From Streptomyces sp. BHT-5-2 (GTDB taxonomy: Bacteria > Actinomycetota > Actinomycetes > Streptomycetales > Streptomycetaceae), in contig NZ_CP081497.1 of assembly GCF_019774615.1 (NCBI RefSeq), positions 1,364,001 to 1,428,000 of the forward strand: a DNA stretch of 64,000 nucleotides, written 5' to 3'. Positions 46,420-55,937 of the stretch are shown in pieces. The notes below the pieces were generated by a model. The model had not been told where the DNA came from and made no database searches. It saw nothing but the letters and a program-made list of their open reading frames with translations. Within the stretch, counting starts at the first letter, position 1; the number at the start of each line of letters is the position of its first letter. The position numbers and the translations under genes were made by a program.

Positions 46420-47445
46420 CTAGGCGGCGCTCCACTTCGCCGCGTAGGTGTCGATCTCGGCCGTGAGGCGGGCCTTGGCGGTGTCGTCCATGAAGGAGGC
46501 GGTGACCGCGTTCCTGGCGAGGGTGGCGACGCCGGTGGTGTCCAGGCCCAACAGGCGGGCGGCGATGGCGTATTCGGTGTTGAGGTCGGTGCCGAACATC
46601 GGGGGGTCGTCGCTGTTGATGGTGACCAGGACGCCGGCGTCGACCATCTCCTTCACCGGGTGCTCCTCCAGGGTGCGCACCGCGCGGGTGGCGATGTTGG
46701 ACGTCGGGCAGACCTCCAACGGGATGCGGTGCTCGGCGAGGTGGGCCAGCAGCGCGGGGTCCTGGGTGGCGCTGGTGCCGTGGCCGATCCGCTCGGCGCG
46801 CAGGTCGGTCAGGGCGTCCCAGATCGTGCCGGGGCCGGTGGTCTCGCCGGCGTGCGGGACGGAGCGCAGCCCGGCGGCGACGGCCCGGTCGAAGTACGGC
46901 TTGAACTGGGGCCGCGGGACGCCGATTTCGGGTCCGCCGAGGCCGAACGAGACCAGCCCCTCGGGCTGGAGCTCGCAGGCGATGCGGGCGGTCTCCTCGG
47001 CGGCTTCCAGTCCGGCCTCGCCGGGGATGTCGAAGCACCAGCGCAGCACCACGCCCAGCTCGGCCTCGGCCGACTTCCGGGCGTCCTCGATGGCCTCGAC
47101 GAAGGCGGCGTCCGGGATACCGCGGCGGACCGAGCTGAACGGGGTCATGGTCAGCTCGGCGTAGCGGATCTGCTGGCGGGCCATGTCGCGGGCGACCTCG
47201 TACGTCAGCAGGCGCACGTCCTCGGCGTCGCGGATCAGGTCCACGACGGAGAGGTAGACCTCGATGAAGTGGGCGAAGTCGCGGAAGGTGAAGTAGTCGG
47301 CGAGCGCCTCGGGGTCGCTGGGCACGACGGAGTCCGGGTGCCGGGCGGCCAGCGCGGAGACGATCCGCGGCGAGGCCGAGCCGACGTGGTGGACGTGCAG
47401 CTCCGCCTTGGGCAGGCCCGCGATGAAGGCGTCGAGGTCGGACAA
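46420..47445 (-). CDS. Adenosine deaminase-superfamily enzyme, possibly aminodeoxyfutalosine deaminase
   Basis: A 341-residue amidohydrolase-fold deaminase: KAELHVHHVGSASP (metal HxH), SVPHAGETTGPGT (HAGE), ERIGHGTSA, and INSDDPPMFGTDL (metal Asp). The HHVGS loop differs from the HLDG loop of true adenosine deaminases and is typical of enzymes acting on 6-aminodeoxyfutalosine in the futalosine menaquinone pathway. From memory the syntenic S. coelicolor protein was assigned that activity; treat as probable. TTG 47445 has a strong AGGAGG. Confidence 0.8.
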   Translation of the reverse strand: MSDLDAFIAGLPKAELHVHHVGSASPRIVSALAARHPDSVVPSDPEALADYFTFRDFAHFIEVYLSVVDLIRDAEDVRLLTYEVARDMARQQIRYAELTMTPFSSVRRGIPDAAFVEAIEDARKSAEAELGVVLRWCFDIPGEAGLEAAEETARIACELQPEGLVSFGLGGPEIGVPRPQFKPYFDRAVAAGLRSVPHAGETTGPGTIWDALTDLRAERIGHGTSATQDPALLAHLAEHRIPLEVCPTSNIATRAVRTLEEHPVKEMVDAGVLVTINSDDPPMFGTDLNTEYAIAARLLGLDTTGVATLARNAVTASFMDDTAKARLTAEIDTYAAKWSAA

Positions 47446-47525
47446 CGGATCCTCCTGGGTGAGGGGGCGCGGGATGAGGGTGCGCGGAGCGGACGGTGCG
47501 GTCCGGCCATCGTATGGGGGAGGGG

Positions 47526-48146
47526 TCACGCCCCGTCGGGCGCGCCCTGCGCCTCTTCGGCCAGCTGCTGCCGGGCCGCCATCAGGGCGAAGCCGAGGAG
47601 GTTCGGCCCGAGCCAACGGGCCGGGTCCGCGGCGCGGGCGTCGTCGGCGGCGAGGCCGATGCCCCATATCCGGTCCAGCGGGCTGGCCTCGACCAGGACG
47701 CGGGAGCCGGTGCCCAGCAGGAACTTCCGCAGCTCCGGGTGTTGGCCGAACTTGTGCGTGCTGCCCTCGACGACGAGGGCGAAGCGGTGCTGCCGCCAGA
47801 CCTCCTCGTCGAAGCCGCGGACCGTCCGCCCGGCGTCCTTGGCCTGCTTGGGGTGGGCGGCCGCGAGGACCAGGCGCTCGGCCTCGGCGTCCCCGAACAG
47901 GCGGGCCTTGCCGGCCATCATCCAGTGCTCGGCGGTGGCGTAGCGGACGCCGTCGACGGTGAACGGGGCGGGCCACCACTGGCTGAAACAGCTCGCCCCG
48001 ACCCCACCGCCGCGGGGCGGGCGGTGGCCCCAGAAACAGACGTACTTGAACCGTTCGCCGCCGGCGGTCCGGGCGATCAGCTCCTCGACGGAGCGCGGGC
48101 CGTCGGCGGTGCGGTCGGCGGCGGCCCCCGGGCTGTTGTGCATCAT
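47526..48146 (-). CDS. NADAR family (YbiA-like) protein
   Basis: A 206-residue NADAR-domain protein. FKYVCFWGHRPPRGGGVG, ASCFSQWWPAPFTVDGVRY, ATAEHWMMAGKARLFGD and WGIGLAADD are the conserved blocks. Relatives cleave N-glycosidic bonds of riboflavin-pathway intermediates or ADP-ribosylated targets. The start is ATG 48146 or the next ATG. It lies upstream of, and on the same strand as, the deaminase gene, with an 80-base gap. Confidence 0.85.
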   Translation of the reverse strand: MMHNSPGAAADRTADGPRSVEELIARTAGGERFKYVCFWGHRPPRGGGVGASCFSQWWPAPFTVDGVRYATAEHWMMAGKARLFGDAEAERLVLAAAHPKQAKDAGRTVRGFDEEVWRQHRFALVVEGSTHKFGQHPELRKFLLGTGSRVLVEASPLDRIWGIGLAADDARAADPARWLGPNLLGFALMAARQQLAEEAQGAPDGA

Positions 48147-48236
48147 GCCGGGATTCTGTCAGCGGGCACCGACAACGTGTCGGGCGCCCCGGCTACTGAA
48201 TTCGCAGAATTCGTCGCGTAACCAAAAGGCAACAAC

Positions 48237-48254
48237 GGAATCACTTGTTGGTCG
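48237..48254 (+). promoter_or_regulatory. Shared 18-base motif upstream of the second aldehyde dehydrogenase
   Basis: GGAATCACTTGTTGGTCG lies 112 bases before the start at 48349 and matches the motif at 42708-42725 in 15 of 18 positions. Same strand and similar distance to the start codon, so a common regulator such as Lrp is likely. Confidence 0.45.
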
Positions 48255-48348
48255 CCTTCTGCTCTGCCAGGATCGGCCATCGATTCCGGAAATAGCTACG
48301 CCTGGCAGTGCCGCTGAGCGGCCCCGGCGCCCGGCGGAGGAGAGCACC

Positions 48349-49866
48349 ATGGACCAGCGATTCGCAGTGACCGAACGATTCGCCGAGGGCGCGCAATTCA
48401 TCGCCGGAAGCCTCCGGAGCGGCACCTCCGGCCGCACCCAGGACGTCGTCGACCCGGCCACCGGCGAGACCGTGCTGCGCTACGAACTCGCCGGCACCGA
48501 CGAGGTGGACGCCGCGGTGGCGGCGGCCGCGGCGGCCTTCCCGGGGTGGGCCGGGGCCACGCCCGCCGAGCGCTCGGACACCCTGCACCGCTTCGCCGCG
48601 GCGCTCGCCGAGGACGCCGCGGACCTCGCCGCCGCGGAATCCCTCAACTGCGGAAAGCCGCTCAAGCTCAGCAACGAGTTCGACGTTCCCGGCACGATCG
48701 ACAACGCCGCGTTCTTCGCCGGCGCCGCCCGCCATCTGGAGGGCAGGGCGGCCGCGGAATACAGCGGCGACCACACCTCCATGATCCGCCGGGAACCGGT
48801 CGGCGTGGTCGGCTCCATCGCGCCCTGGAACTACCCGCTCCAGATGGCCGCCTGGAAGGTGCTGCCGGCCATCGCCGCGGGCAACACCATCGTCCTCAAG
48901 CCCGCCGAGATCACCCCGCTGACCTCGCTGCTCTTCGCGCAGTCCGCACAGCGCGCGGGGCTCCCGGACGGTGTCCTCAACATCGTCTCCGGCGCCGGCC
49001 GGGACGCCGGCGAGCACCTCGTCGGCCACCCCGGCGTCGCCATGACCTCCTTCACCGGCTCCACCGCCGTCGGCAAGCGGGTCGCCGAGCTCGCCACCGG
49101 CACCGTCAAGCGGCTCCACCTGGAGCTCGGCGGCAAGGCCCCGTTCGTGGTCTTCGACGACGCGGACCTGGAGGCCGCCGTCCACGGGGCGGTCGCCGGC
49201 GCGCTGATCAACACGGGCCAGGACTGCACCGCCGCCACCCGCGCCTACGTACAACGGCCGCTGTACGACGCGTTCGTCAGCGGTGTGGCCGACCTGATGG
49301 CGACCGTGCGGGTGGGCGACCCGTTCGACCCGTCCACCGACCTCGGGCCGCTGATCTCGCACACCCAGCGGGACCGGGTGGCCGGCTTCGTCGAGCGGGC
49401 CCGCGGCTACGCCACCGTGGTCACCGGCGGTGAGGCGCCGCAGGGCGACCTGGCCAAGGGCGCGTACTACCGGCCGACGCTGATCACCGGCGCCGCGCAG
49501 GACAGCGAGATCGTCCAGGCCGAGATCTTCGGTCCGGTGCTGGTCGTGCTGCCCTTCGACAGCGACGACGAGGGCATCGCGCTGGCCAACGACACCCCCT
49601 ACGGGCTGGCCGCGTCCGCCTGGAGCCGGGACGTCTACCGCACCGGCCGGGCCACCCGCGAGATCAACGCCGGCTGCGTCTGGGTCAACGACCACATCCC
49701 GATCATCAGCGAGATGCCGCACGGCGGCGCCAAGGCGTCCGGTTTCGGCAAGGACATGTCGTCGTACTCGTTCGAGGAGTACACGCAGGTCAAGCACGTG
49801 ATGTACGACATCACCGGGGTTGTCGCGAAGGACTGGCACCGGACGGTCTTCGGGGACCGCGGCTGA
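48349..49866 (+). CDS. Aldehyde dehydrogenase (aminobutyraldehyde-type, second copy)
   Basis: A 505-residue ALDH close to the first copy: Glu in LELGGKAPFVVFDD, Cys in NTGQDCTAAT (about 293), EMPHGGAKASGFGKDMSSYS near the end. It probably also oxidises aminoaldehydes from polyamines, perhaps with a different chain length. ATG 48349 is preceded by GGAGGAG. It opens the plus-strand polyamine operon leading to PotD2 and PotABC. Confidence 0.85.
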   Translation: MDQRFAVTERFAEGAQFIAGSLRSGTSGRTQDVVDPATGETVLRYELAGTDEVDAAVAAAAAAFPGWAGATPAERSDTLHRFAAALAEDAADLAAAESLNCGKPLKLSNEFDVPGTIDNAAFFAGAARHLEGRAAAEYSGDHTSMIRREPVGVVGSIAPWNYPLQMAAWKVLPAIAAGNTIVLKPAEITPLTSLLFAQSAQRAGLPDGVLNIVSGAGRDAGEHLVGHPGVAMTSFTGSTAVGKRVAELATGTVKRLHLELGGKAPFVVFDDADLEAAVHGAVAGALINTGQDCTAATRAYVQRPLYDAFVSGVADLMATVRVGDPFDPSTDLGPLISHTQRDRVAGFVERARGYATVVTGGEAPQGDLAKGAYYRPTLITGAAQDSEIVQAEIFGPVLVVLPFDSDDEGIALANDTPYGLAASAWSRDVYRTGRATREINAGCVWVNDHIPIISEMPHGGAKASGFGKDMSSYSFEEYTQVKHVMYDITGVVAKDWHRTVFGDRG

Positions 49867-49972
49867 CCCGATTCCGAGGGGCGCCCGGGGTGCCCCACCT
49901 GCCCGCGGCCGGGGCCGCGCACCACCGTCACCACCGGCCGCACGCCGGGCACACCCCTGAAAGGCCACGCGC

Positions 49973-51232
49973 ATGGAACACCACGAGCAGCAGCCCGCAC
50001 CCCCGGCCCCCTTCTCCCCGGCCGAGCTCACCGCCCTGCGCCGCAGCCTGACCACCGGCCGCCCGGCCATGACCCGCCGCTCGCTGCTGCGGGCCGGCGG
50101 GGCCCTGGCGGCCGCGGTCGGCGGCGGCGCGGCCCTGTCGGCCTGCGGGATCGCGCCCGCCGGCCGCACCGACGCCGCACTGACCGTGGACCGCTCCGGG
50201 GCGGAGAAGCGCCTGAACTTCTCCAACTGGACCGAGTACATGGACGTCGGCGACGACGGCCGGAGCCACCCCACGCTGGACGCCTTCCGGCGGCGCACCG
50301 GCATCGCCGTGACGTACACCGAGGACATCAACGACAACGACGAGTTCTTCGGCAAGATCCAGGCACAGCTCGCAGGCGGGCAGGACACCGGCCGCGACCT
50401 GATCGTGCTCACCGACTGGATGTGCGCCCGGATGATCTCCCTCGGCTGGATCCAGCCGCTGGACGCGGACCGCCTCCCGCACGCCCGGGCCAACCTCGCG
50501 GCGCAGTTCCGCAACCCCACCTGGGACCCGGGCCGCAAGCACTCCTACGTCTGGCAGAGCATCCCCGCGATCATCGCCTACAACGCCGAGGCCACCGGCG
50601 GCCGGAGCGTCGACTCGATCAGCCAGCTGCTGGAGGACCCGCAGCTCAAGGGCCGGGTCGGCTTCCTCTCCGAGATGCGCGACACCGTCGGACTGACCCT
50701 GCTCGACATGGGCAAACGGCCCGAGGACGTCACCGCCGACGACTACGACGCCGCGCTCGCCCGGCTCCAGAAGGGCGTCGACACCAAGCAGATCCGCCGC
50801 TTCACCGGCAACGACTACACAGGTGACCTGGACAAGGGCGACCTCGCCGCGTGCGTCGCCTGGGCCGGCGACGTCGTCCAGCTGCAGAGCGACAACCCGC
50901 ACATCCGCTACACCGTCCCCAAGGCCGGCTACATGACCTCCACGGACAACCTGATGGTGCCCAGCAGGGCCCGCCACAAGGGGAACGCCGAACGGCTCAT
51001 CGACTACTACTACGAGCCGAAGGTGGCGGCCCGGCTCGCCGCGTTCGTCAACTACGCCTGCCCCGTCGACGGCGTGCGCGCGGAACTCGCGAAGATCGAT
51101 CCGGAACTCGCGAAGAACCCGCTGATCCTGCCGGACGAGGAGATGACCGCCCGGTCCCACTCCTTCCGCGCCCTGACCCCTTTGGAGAACCGGGTGTTCA
51201 ACCAGAAGTTCTCCGACCTCACCGGCACCTGA
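49973..51232 (+). CDS. potD: PotD-like polyamine-binding lipoprotein 2
   Basis: A 419-residue solute-binding protein with Tat motif TRRSLLRAGG and lipobox LSAC after a 35-residue polar leader. NFSNWTEYMDVGDD, RTGIAVTYTEDINDNDEFF and RFTGNDYTGDLDKGDLAA are PotD blocks. About half the positions match PotD1 by eye. It delivers polyamines to the PotBC channel encoded directly downstream. Confidence 0.9.
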   Translation: MEHHEQQPAPPAPFSPAELTALRRSLTTGRPAMTRRSLLRAGGALAAAVGGGAALSACGIAPAGRTDAALTVDRSGAEKRLNFSNWTEYMDVGDDGRSHPTLDAFRRRTGIAVTYTEDINDNDEFFGKIQAQLAGGQDTGRDLIVLTDWMCARMISLGWIQPLDADRLPHARANLAAQFRNPTWDPGRKHSYVWQSIPAIIAYNAEATGGRSVDSISQLLEDPQLKGRVGFLSEMRDTVGLTLLDMGKRPEDVTADDYDAALARLQKGVDTKQIRRFTGNDYTGDLDKGDLAACVAWAGDVVQLQSDNPHIRYTVPKAGYMTSTDNLMVPSRARHKGNAERLIDYYYEPKVAARLAAFVNYACPVDGVRAELAKIDPELAKNPLILPDEEMTARSHSFRALTPLENRVFNQKFSDLTGT

Positions 51233-51311
51233 GCCGGCCCCACGGCGCCCGGTCCGCACCACCGGTCCCGCCCGAGCCGTTCTGCCCCCTCCGACCCACG
51301 GGACGACCCAC

Positions 51312-52493
51312 ATGACCACCACCGAGACCCCGAAGAGCAGCGGCGGCGACGTCCGCCTGCACCGGATCAGCAAAACCTACGGCTCCTTCACCGCCGTCCA
51401 GCCACTCGACCTCACCATCCCCGCCGGGTCCTTCTTCGCGCTGCTCGGCGCCTCCGGCTGCGGCAAGACCACCACCCTGCGCATGATCGCCGGCCTGGAG
51501 GAGCCCACCACCGGCACGGTCGAACTCTCCGGCCAGGACGTCACCGCCCTGCCGCCCTACAAGCGCCCGGTCAACACCGTCTTCCAGAACTACGCGCTCT
51601 TCCCCCACCTGGACATCTTCGAGAACGTCGCCTTCGGACTGCGCCGCCGCGGCATCAAGTCCGTCAAGAAGCAGGTCGAGGAGATGCTCGACCTCGTCCA
51701 GCTCGGCCCGATGGCGCGCCGCCGGCCGCAGCAGCTCTCCGGCGGCCAGCAGCAGCGGGTCGCGGTCGCCCGCGCGCTGATCAACCACCCGCAGGTGCTG
51801 CTGCTGGACGAGCCGCTGGGCGCCCTCGACCTCAAGCTGCGCCGCCAGATGCAGCTGGAGCTCAAGCGCATCCAGACCGAGGTCGGCATCACCTTCGTGC
51901 ACGTCACCCACGACCAGGAGGAGGCCATGACGATGGCCGACACCGTGGCCGTGATGAACGGCGGCCGGGTCGAGCAACTCGGCGCCCCCGCCGAGCTGTA
52001 CGAGAACCCCGCCACCACCTTCGTCGCCAACTTCCTGGGCACCTCCAACCTCGTCGCGGCCGAGGTCACCGAGGCCGACGGCACGGAACTCGTCCTCGCC
52101 GCAGCCGGTGCCACGCTGCGGCTGCCCACCCGGCGATGCAGCACCCCGGCCCGCAAGGGCGACAGGGTGCTGGCCGGCTTCCGCCCGGAGAAGGTCGCCC
52201 TGGCGCACGCCGACGACGCCGGGACGGTCCCCGAGGGCCACAACCGGATGACCGGCCGGGTCAAGGTCGCCAGCTTCATCGGCGTCTCCACCCAGTACGT
52301 CGTCGACGTCCCCGGTGTCGGCGAACTCTCCGTCTACGAGCAGAACATCGGGCGGGACGGCCGCCTCGTCCCCGGCGCGGACGTCGTCCTGCACTGGGAG
52401 CCGGAGCACACCTTCGGGCTCGACGCCGACCAGTCCCTGCTTGCCGGGACAGCGGGCGACGCCGGTGCGGACCTCGACGAGGAGGCCGCATGA
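51312..52493 (+). CDS. potA: Polyamine ABC transporter ATP-binding protein
   Basis: A 393-residue ABC ATPase: Walker A GASGCGKTT (about residue 48), Q-loop NTVFQNYALFPH, signature LSGGQQQRVAVARAL, Walker B VLLLDEPLGALD, switch His in VTHDQEEAM. A C-terminal TOBE domain (about 290-385) is of the PotA/FbpC type. It energises PotB/PotC on the inner face of the membrane. The stop overlaps the potB start (ATGA). Confidence 0.93.
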   Translation: MTTTETPKSSGGDVRLHRISKTYGSFTAVQPLDLTIPAGSFFALLGASGCGKTTTLRMIAGLEEPTTGTVELSGQDVTALPPYKRPVNTVFQNYALFPHLDIFENVAFGLRRRGIKSVKKQVEEMLDLVQLGPMARRRPQQLSGGQQQRVAVARALINHPQVLLLDEPLGALDLKLRRQMQLELKRIQTEVGITFVHVTHDQEEAMTMADTVAVMNGGRVEQLGAPAELYENPATTFVANFLGTSNLVAAEVTEADGTELVLAAAGATLRLPTRRCSTPARKGDRVLAGFRPEKVALAHADDAGTVPEGHNRMTGRVKVASFIGVSTQYVVDVPGVGELSVYEQNIGRDGRLVPGADVVLHWEPEHTFGLDADQSLLAGTAGDAGADLDEEAA

Positions 52494-53428
52494 CCGCCAC
52501 CGCCGCCCCCGCACCACCGGACGAGCAGGCCGAGGACGAGGCGCTGCCGCTCCGCAGGACCCCCACCCGCAAGCGGCTGGTCCCCTACTGGCTGCTGCTC
52601 CCCGGCATCCTCTGGCTGGTCGTCTTCTTCGCCGCCCCGCTCGTCTACCAGGCGTCGACCTCCCTCCAGACCGGCTCCCTCGAAGAGGGCTTCAAGGTCA
52701 CCTGGCACGTCGCCACCTACTGGGACGCGCTGGCCGAGTACTGGCCGCAGTTCGTCCGCTCGGTCGGCTACGCCGCGGTCGCCACCGTGCTCTGCCTGCT
52801 GCTCGGCTATCCGCTGGCGTATCTGATCGCCTTCAAGGCCGGCCGCTGGCGGAACCTGGTGATGATCCTGGTCATCGCCCCGTTCTTCACCAGCTTCCTG
52901 ATCCGCACCCTGGCCTGGAAGACGATCCTGGCCGACGGCGGCCCGGTCGTCGGCGCGCTCGACGCGCTCCACCTCCTCGACGTCACCGGCGCCCTCGGCA
53001 TCACCGAAGGGCACCGGGTGCTGGCCACCCCGCTGGCGGTGGTCTGCGGTCTGACCTACAACTTCCTGCCGTTCATGGTGCTGCCGCTGTACACCTCGCT
53101 GGAGCGGATCGACCCCCGGCTGCACGAGGCCGCCGGCGACCTCTACGCCCGCCCGGCCACCACCTTCCGCCGGGTCACCTTCCCGCTGTCCATGCCCGGC
53201 GTCGTCGCCGGCACCCTGCTCACCTTCATCCCGGCCGCCGGCGACTACATCAACGCCGAACTGCTGGGCTCCACGGACCAGAAGATGATCGGCAACGTCA
53301 TCCAGTCGCAGTTCCTGCGGGTGCTGGACTACCCGACCGCCGCCGCGCTCTCCTTCATCCTCATGGCGGCCATCCTCGCCATGGTCACGCTCTACATCCG
53401 CAAGTCCGGGACGGAGGACCTGGTCTGA
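52490..53428 (+). CDS. potB: Polyamine ABC transporter permease
   Basis: A 312-residue permease with six membrane helices. YWLLLPGILWLVVFFAAPLV is the first. The EAA loop that touches PotA reads HEAAGDLYARPATTFRRVTF. ATG 52490 overlaps the potA stop and has GAGGAGG upstream. Confidence 0.9.
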   Translation: MTATAAPAPPDEQAEDEALPLRRTPTRKRLVPYWLLLPGILWLVVFFAAPLVYQASTSLQTGSLEEGFKVTWHVATYWDALAEYWPQFVRSVGYAAVATVLCLLLGYPLAYLIAFKAGRWRNLVMILVIAPFFTSFLIRTLAWKTILADGGPVVGALDALHLLDVTGALGITEGHRVLATPLAVVCGLTYNFLPFMVLPLYTSLERIDPRLHEAAGDLYARPATTFRRVTFPLSMPGVVAGTLLTFIPAAGDYINAELLGSTDQKMIGNVIQSQFLRVLDYPTAAALSFILMAAILAMVTLYIRKSGTEDLV

Positions 53429-54279
53429 TGGCGGCCACCGACACCCCCACCAAGGCCCTGCGCTGGCTGCGCCGCAACCTCGTCACCCTGGCGGGACTGG
53501 CCACCCTGGCCTACCTGGTCCTGCCCAACGTCGTGGTGATGGTCTTCTCCTTCAACAAGCCCAACGGGCGCTTCAACTACCAGTGGACGCGGTTCTCCAC
53601 CGACGCCTGGACCGACCCGTGCGGCGTCGCCGACATGTGCGGCTCGCTCGGGCTGAGCCTGGAGATAGCCGTCTGGGCCACCGTCGGCGCGACCGTCCTC
53701 GGCACCATGATCGCGTTCGCGCTGGCCCGCTACCGCTTCCGCGCCCGGGCCGGCGTCAACACCCTGATCTTCCTGCCGATGGCGATGCCCGAGGTCGTCA
53801 TGGCCGCCTCGCTGGCCACCCTCTTCCTCAACATGGGCATCCAGTTCGGCTTCTGGACGATCCTGATCGCGCACATCATGTTCTGCCTGAGCTTCGTCGT
53901 CACCGCCGTCAAGGCCCGCGTGATGAGCATGGACCCGCGGTTGGAACAGGCCGCCCAGGACCTCTACGCCACACCCGTGCAGACCTTCCTGCGGGTGACG
54001 CTGCCGATCGCCGCGCCCGGCATCGCCGCCGGCGCCCTGCTCTCCTTCGCGCTCTCCTTCGACGACTTCATCATCACGAACTTCAACGCCGGCTCCACCG
54101 TGACCTTCCCCATGTTCGTCTGGGGATCGGCACAGCGGGGCACACCTGTCCAGATCAACGTCATCGGAACGGCGATGTTCCTGGTCGCCGTCCTGTGCGT
54201 GTTCGTCGGCCAACTGGCCGGAACCCAACGCAAGCGCAGCAAGCACAGTAAGCGCAGTAAACGCAGCCAGAGGAGCTGA
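53428..54279 (+). CDS. potC: Polyamine ABC transporter permease
   Basis: A 283-residue permease with six helices. The EAA-type loop is EQAAQDLYATPVQTFLRVTL, and FALSFDDFIITNF is the typical PotC block. ATG 53428 overlaps the potB stop (TGATG). The last 16 residues are an unusual Lys/Arg-Ser repeat (QRKRSKHSKRSKRSQRS) coded by near-repeats of AAGCGCAGC-like triplets. It probably forms a basic cytoplasmic tail that is not needed for the fold. Confidence 0.9.
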   Translation: MAATDTPTKALRWLRRNLVTLAGLATLAYLVLPNVVVMVFSFNKPNGRFNYQWTRFSTDAWTDPCGVADMCGSLGLSLEIAVWATVGATVLGTMIAFALARYRFRARAGVNTLIFLPMAMPEVVMAASLATLFLNMGIQFGFWTILIAHIMFCLSFVVTAVKARVMSMDPRLEQAAQDLYATPVQTFLRVTLPIAAPGIAAGALLSFALSFDDFIITNFNAGSTVTFPMFVWGSAQRGTPVQINVIGTAMFLVAVLCVFVGQLAGTQRKRSKHSKRSKRSQRS

Positions 54280-54284
54280 GAACC

Positions 54285-55736
54285 ATGGCACGAGCTGCCA
54301 TGCCGAACACTTCGGGGGCCCCGGGGTCCGCCCCGACCCCCTCCCCCGTCCACGCGCTGGCCGACGCCGCCCTCACACCGTTCTGGCTGGAGGACCCGGC
54401 CCGGCCGGACGCCGGGCCCGCCCTCGTCGGCGACGAGCACTGCGACCTGCTGGTCGTCGGCGGCGGCTACTCCGGCCTGTGGACCGCGCTGCTCGCCAAG
54501 GAGCGCGACCCACAGCGGGACGTCGTCCTCATCGAGGGGCAGGAGGTCGGCTGGGCCGCCTCCGGCCGCAACGGCGGCTTCTGCGCCGCCTCCCTCACCC
54601 ACGGCCTGGGCAACGGGCTGGCCCGCTGGCCCGGCGAACTGGCCACCCTGGAGGAGCTGGGCGCCCGCAACCTCGACGCCATCGAGGACACGGTCGCCCG
54701 CCACGACATCGACTGCGACTTCGAGCGCACCGGCGAGATCGACGTCGCCACCGCCCCGCACCAGGTCGGCGAACTCCGCGAGATGGCCGAGGAGGCCGGC
54801 CGACTGGGCCTGGGCGGCTACGAGTTCCTCGACCGCGAGGCGGTCCGCGCCGAGGTCGACTCGCCCACCTTCCTGGCCGGCCTGTGGGACCGCACCGGCG
54901 TCGCCATGGTGCACCCGGCCAAGCTCGCCTGGGGCCTGAAGCGGGCCTGCCGCGCCCTGGGCGTCCGGATCTACGAGCACACTCCCGGCACCCAGCTGTC
55001 CTCGCGCGGCGCGGGCATCGCGGTCCGCACCCCCTACGGCCGGGTCTTCGCCCGGCGCGCGGCGCTGGCCACCAACGCCTTCCCGCCGCTGGTCAAGCGG
55101 ATCCGCCCGTTCGTCGCGCCGGTCTACGACTACGCGCTGATGACCGAGCCGCTCACCGAGGAGCAACTCGCCGCCGTCGGCTGGAAGAACCGGCCGGGCC
55201 TGAGCGACAGCGCCAACCACTTCCACTACTTCCGCATCACCGCCGACAACCGCATCCTGTGGGGCGGCTACGACATCGTCTACCACTACGGCGGCGGCGT
55301 CCGGGCCGAGTACGACCACCACCCGGACACCTACCGCAAGCTCGCCGAGCACTTCTTCACCTGCTTCCCGCAGTTGGAGGGCATCCGCTTCACCCACACC
55401 TGGGGCGGCGCGATCGACACCTGCTCCCGTTTCTCCGCGTTCTTCGGCACCGCCCACGGCGGCCGGACGGCGTACGCGCTCGGCTACACCGGGCTCGGCG
55501 TCGGCGCCACCCGATTCGGCGCGGAGGTGATGCTGGACCTGCTGGCGGGGGAGCGCACCGAGCGCACCGAGCTGGAGATGGTGCGGACCAAGCCGCTGCC
55601 GTTCCCGCCCGAACCGGTGCGCTCGCTGGGCATCGGCCTCACCCAGTGGTCCATGACCCGCGCCGACGAGAACGGCGGCCGGCGCAACCTGTGGCTGAAG
55701 GCCATGGACAAGGTCGGCCTGGGCTTCGACAGCTGA
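54285..55736 (+). CDS. FAD-dependent oxidase, PuuB-like
   Basis: A 483-residue DAO-type flavoprotein. The Rossmann loop VVGGGYSGLWTALLA lies near residue 50, followed by GWAASGRNGGFC (FAD site), IRPFVAPVYDYALMTEPL and a C-terminal GYTGLGVGATRFGAE. Relatives oxidise gamma-glutamylputrescine or free amines to aldehydes. Immediately downstream of potC with GAGGAG before ATG 54285, so imported polyamine is probably its substrate and the aldehyde feeds the two dehydrogenases. Confidence 0.87.
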   Translation: MARAAMPNTSGAPGSAPTPSPVHALADAALTPFWLEDPARPDAGPALVGDEHCDLLVVGGGYSGLWTALLAKERDPQRDVVLIEGQEVGWAASGRNGGFCAASLTHGLGNGLARWPGELATLEELGARNLDAIEDTVARHDIDCDFERTGEIDVATAPHQVGELREMAEEAGRLGLGGYEFLDREAVRAEVDSPTFLAGLWDRTGVAMVHPAKLAWGLKRACRALGVRIYEHTPGTQLSSRGAGIAVRTPYGRVFARRAALATNAFPPLVKRIRPFVAPVYDYALMTEPLTEEQLAAVGWKNRPGLSDSANHFHYFRITADNRILWGGYDIVYHYGGGVRAEYDHHPDTYRKLAEHFFTCFPQLEGIRFTHTWGGAIDTCSRFSAFFGTAHGGRTAYALGYTGLGVGATRFGAEVMLDLLAGERTERTELEMVRTKPLPFPPEPVRSLGIGLTQWSMTRADENGGRRNLWLKAMDKVGLGFDS

Positions 55737-55937
55737 CCGGTCGACCCTGACGACGCCCGTCCGGGGCGGGTGGTCCGCGCGACCGCCCGCCCCTCGCGCG
55801 TCCCCTGGTCCCGCGCCCGGATCGCATTGGTCCGGGCCCGGACGATGTTAGTCAGGTGTTAGCGGATCAACAGTGGCCCGCGGCAGGTTGGTGGTGCGAA
55901 CGGAATACCGCGCACCTGACCACGAGGGGGACACGCC

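Noticed and set aside
48241..50538. Minus-strand ORF of 765 codons
   Set aside because: Antisense to the second aldehyde dehydrogenase and PotD2; composition is that of a shadow frame.
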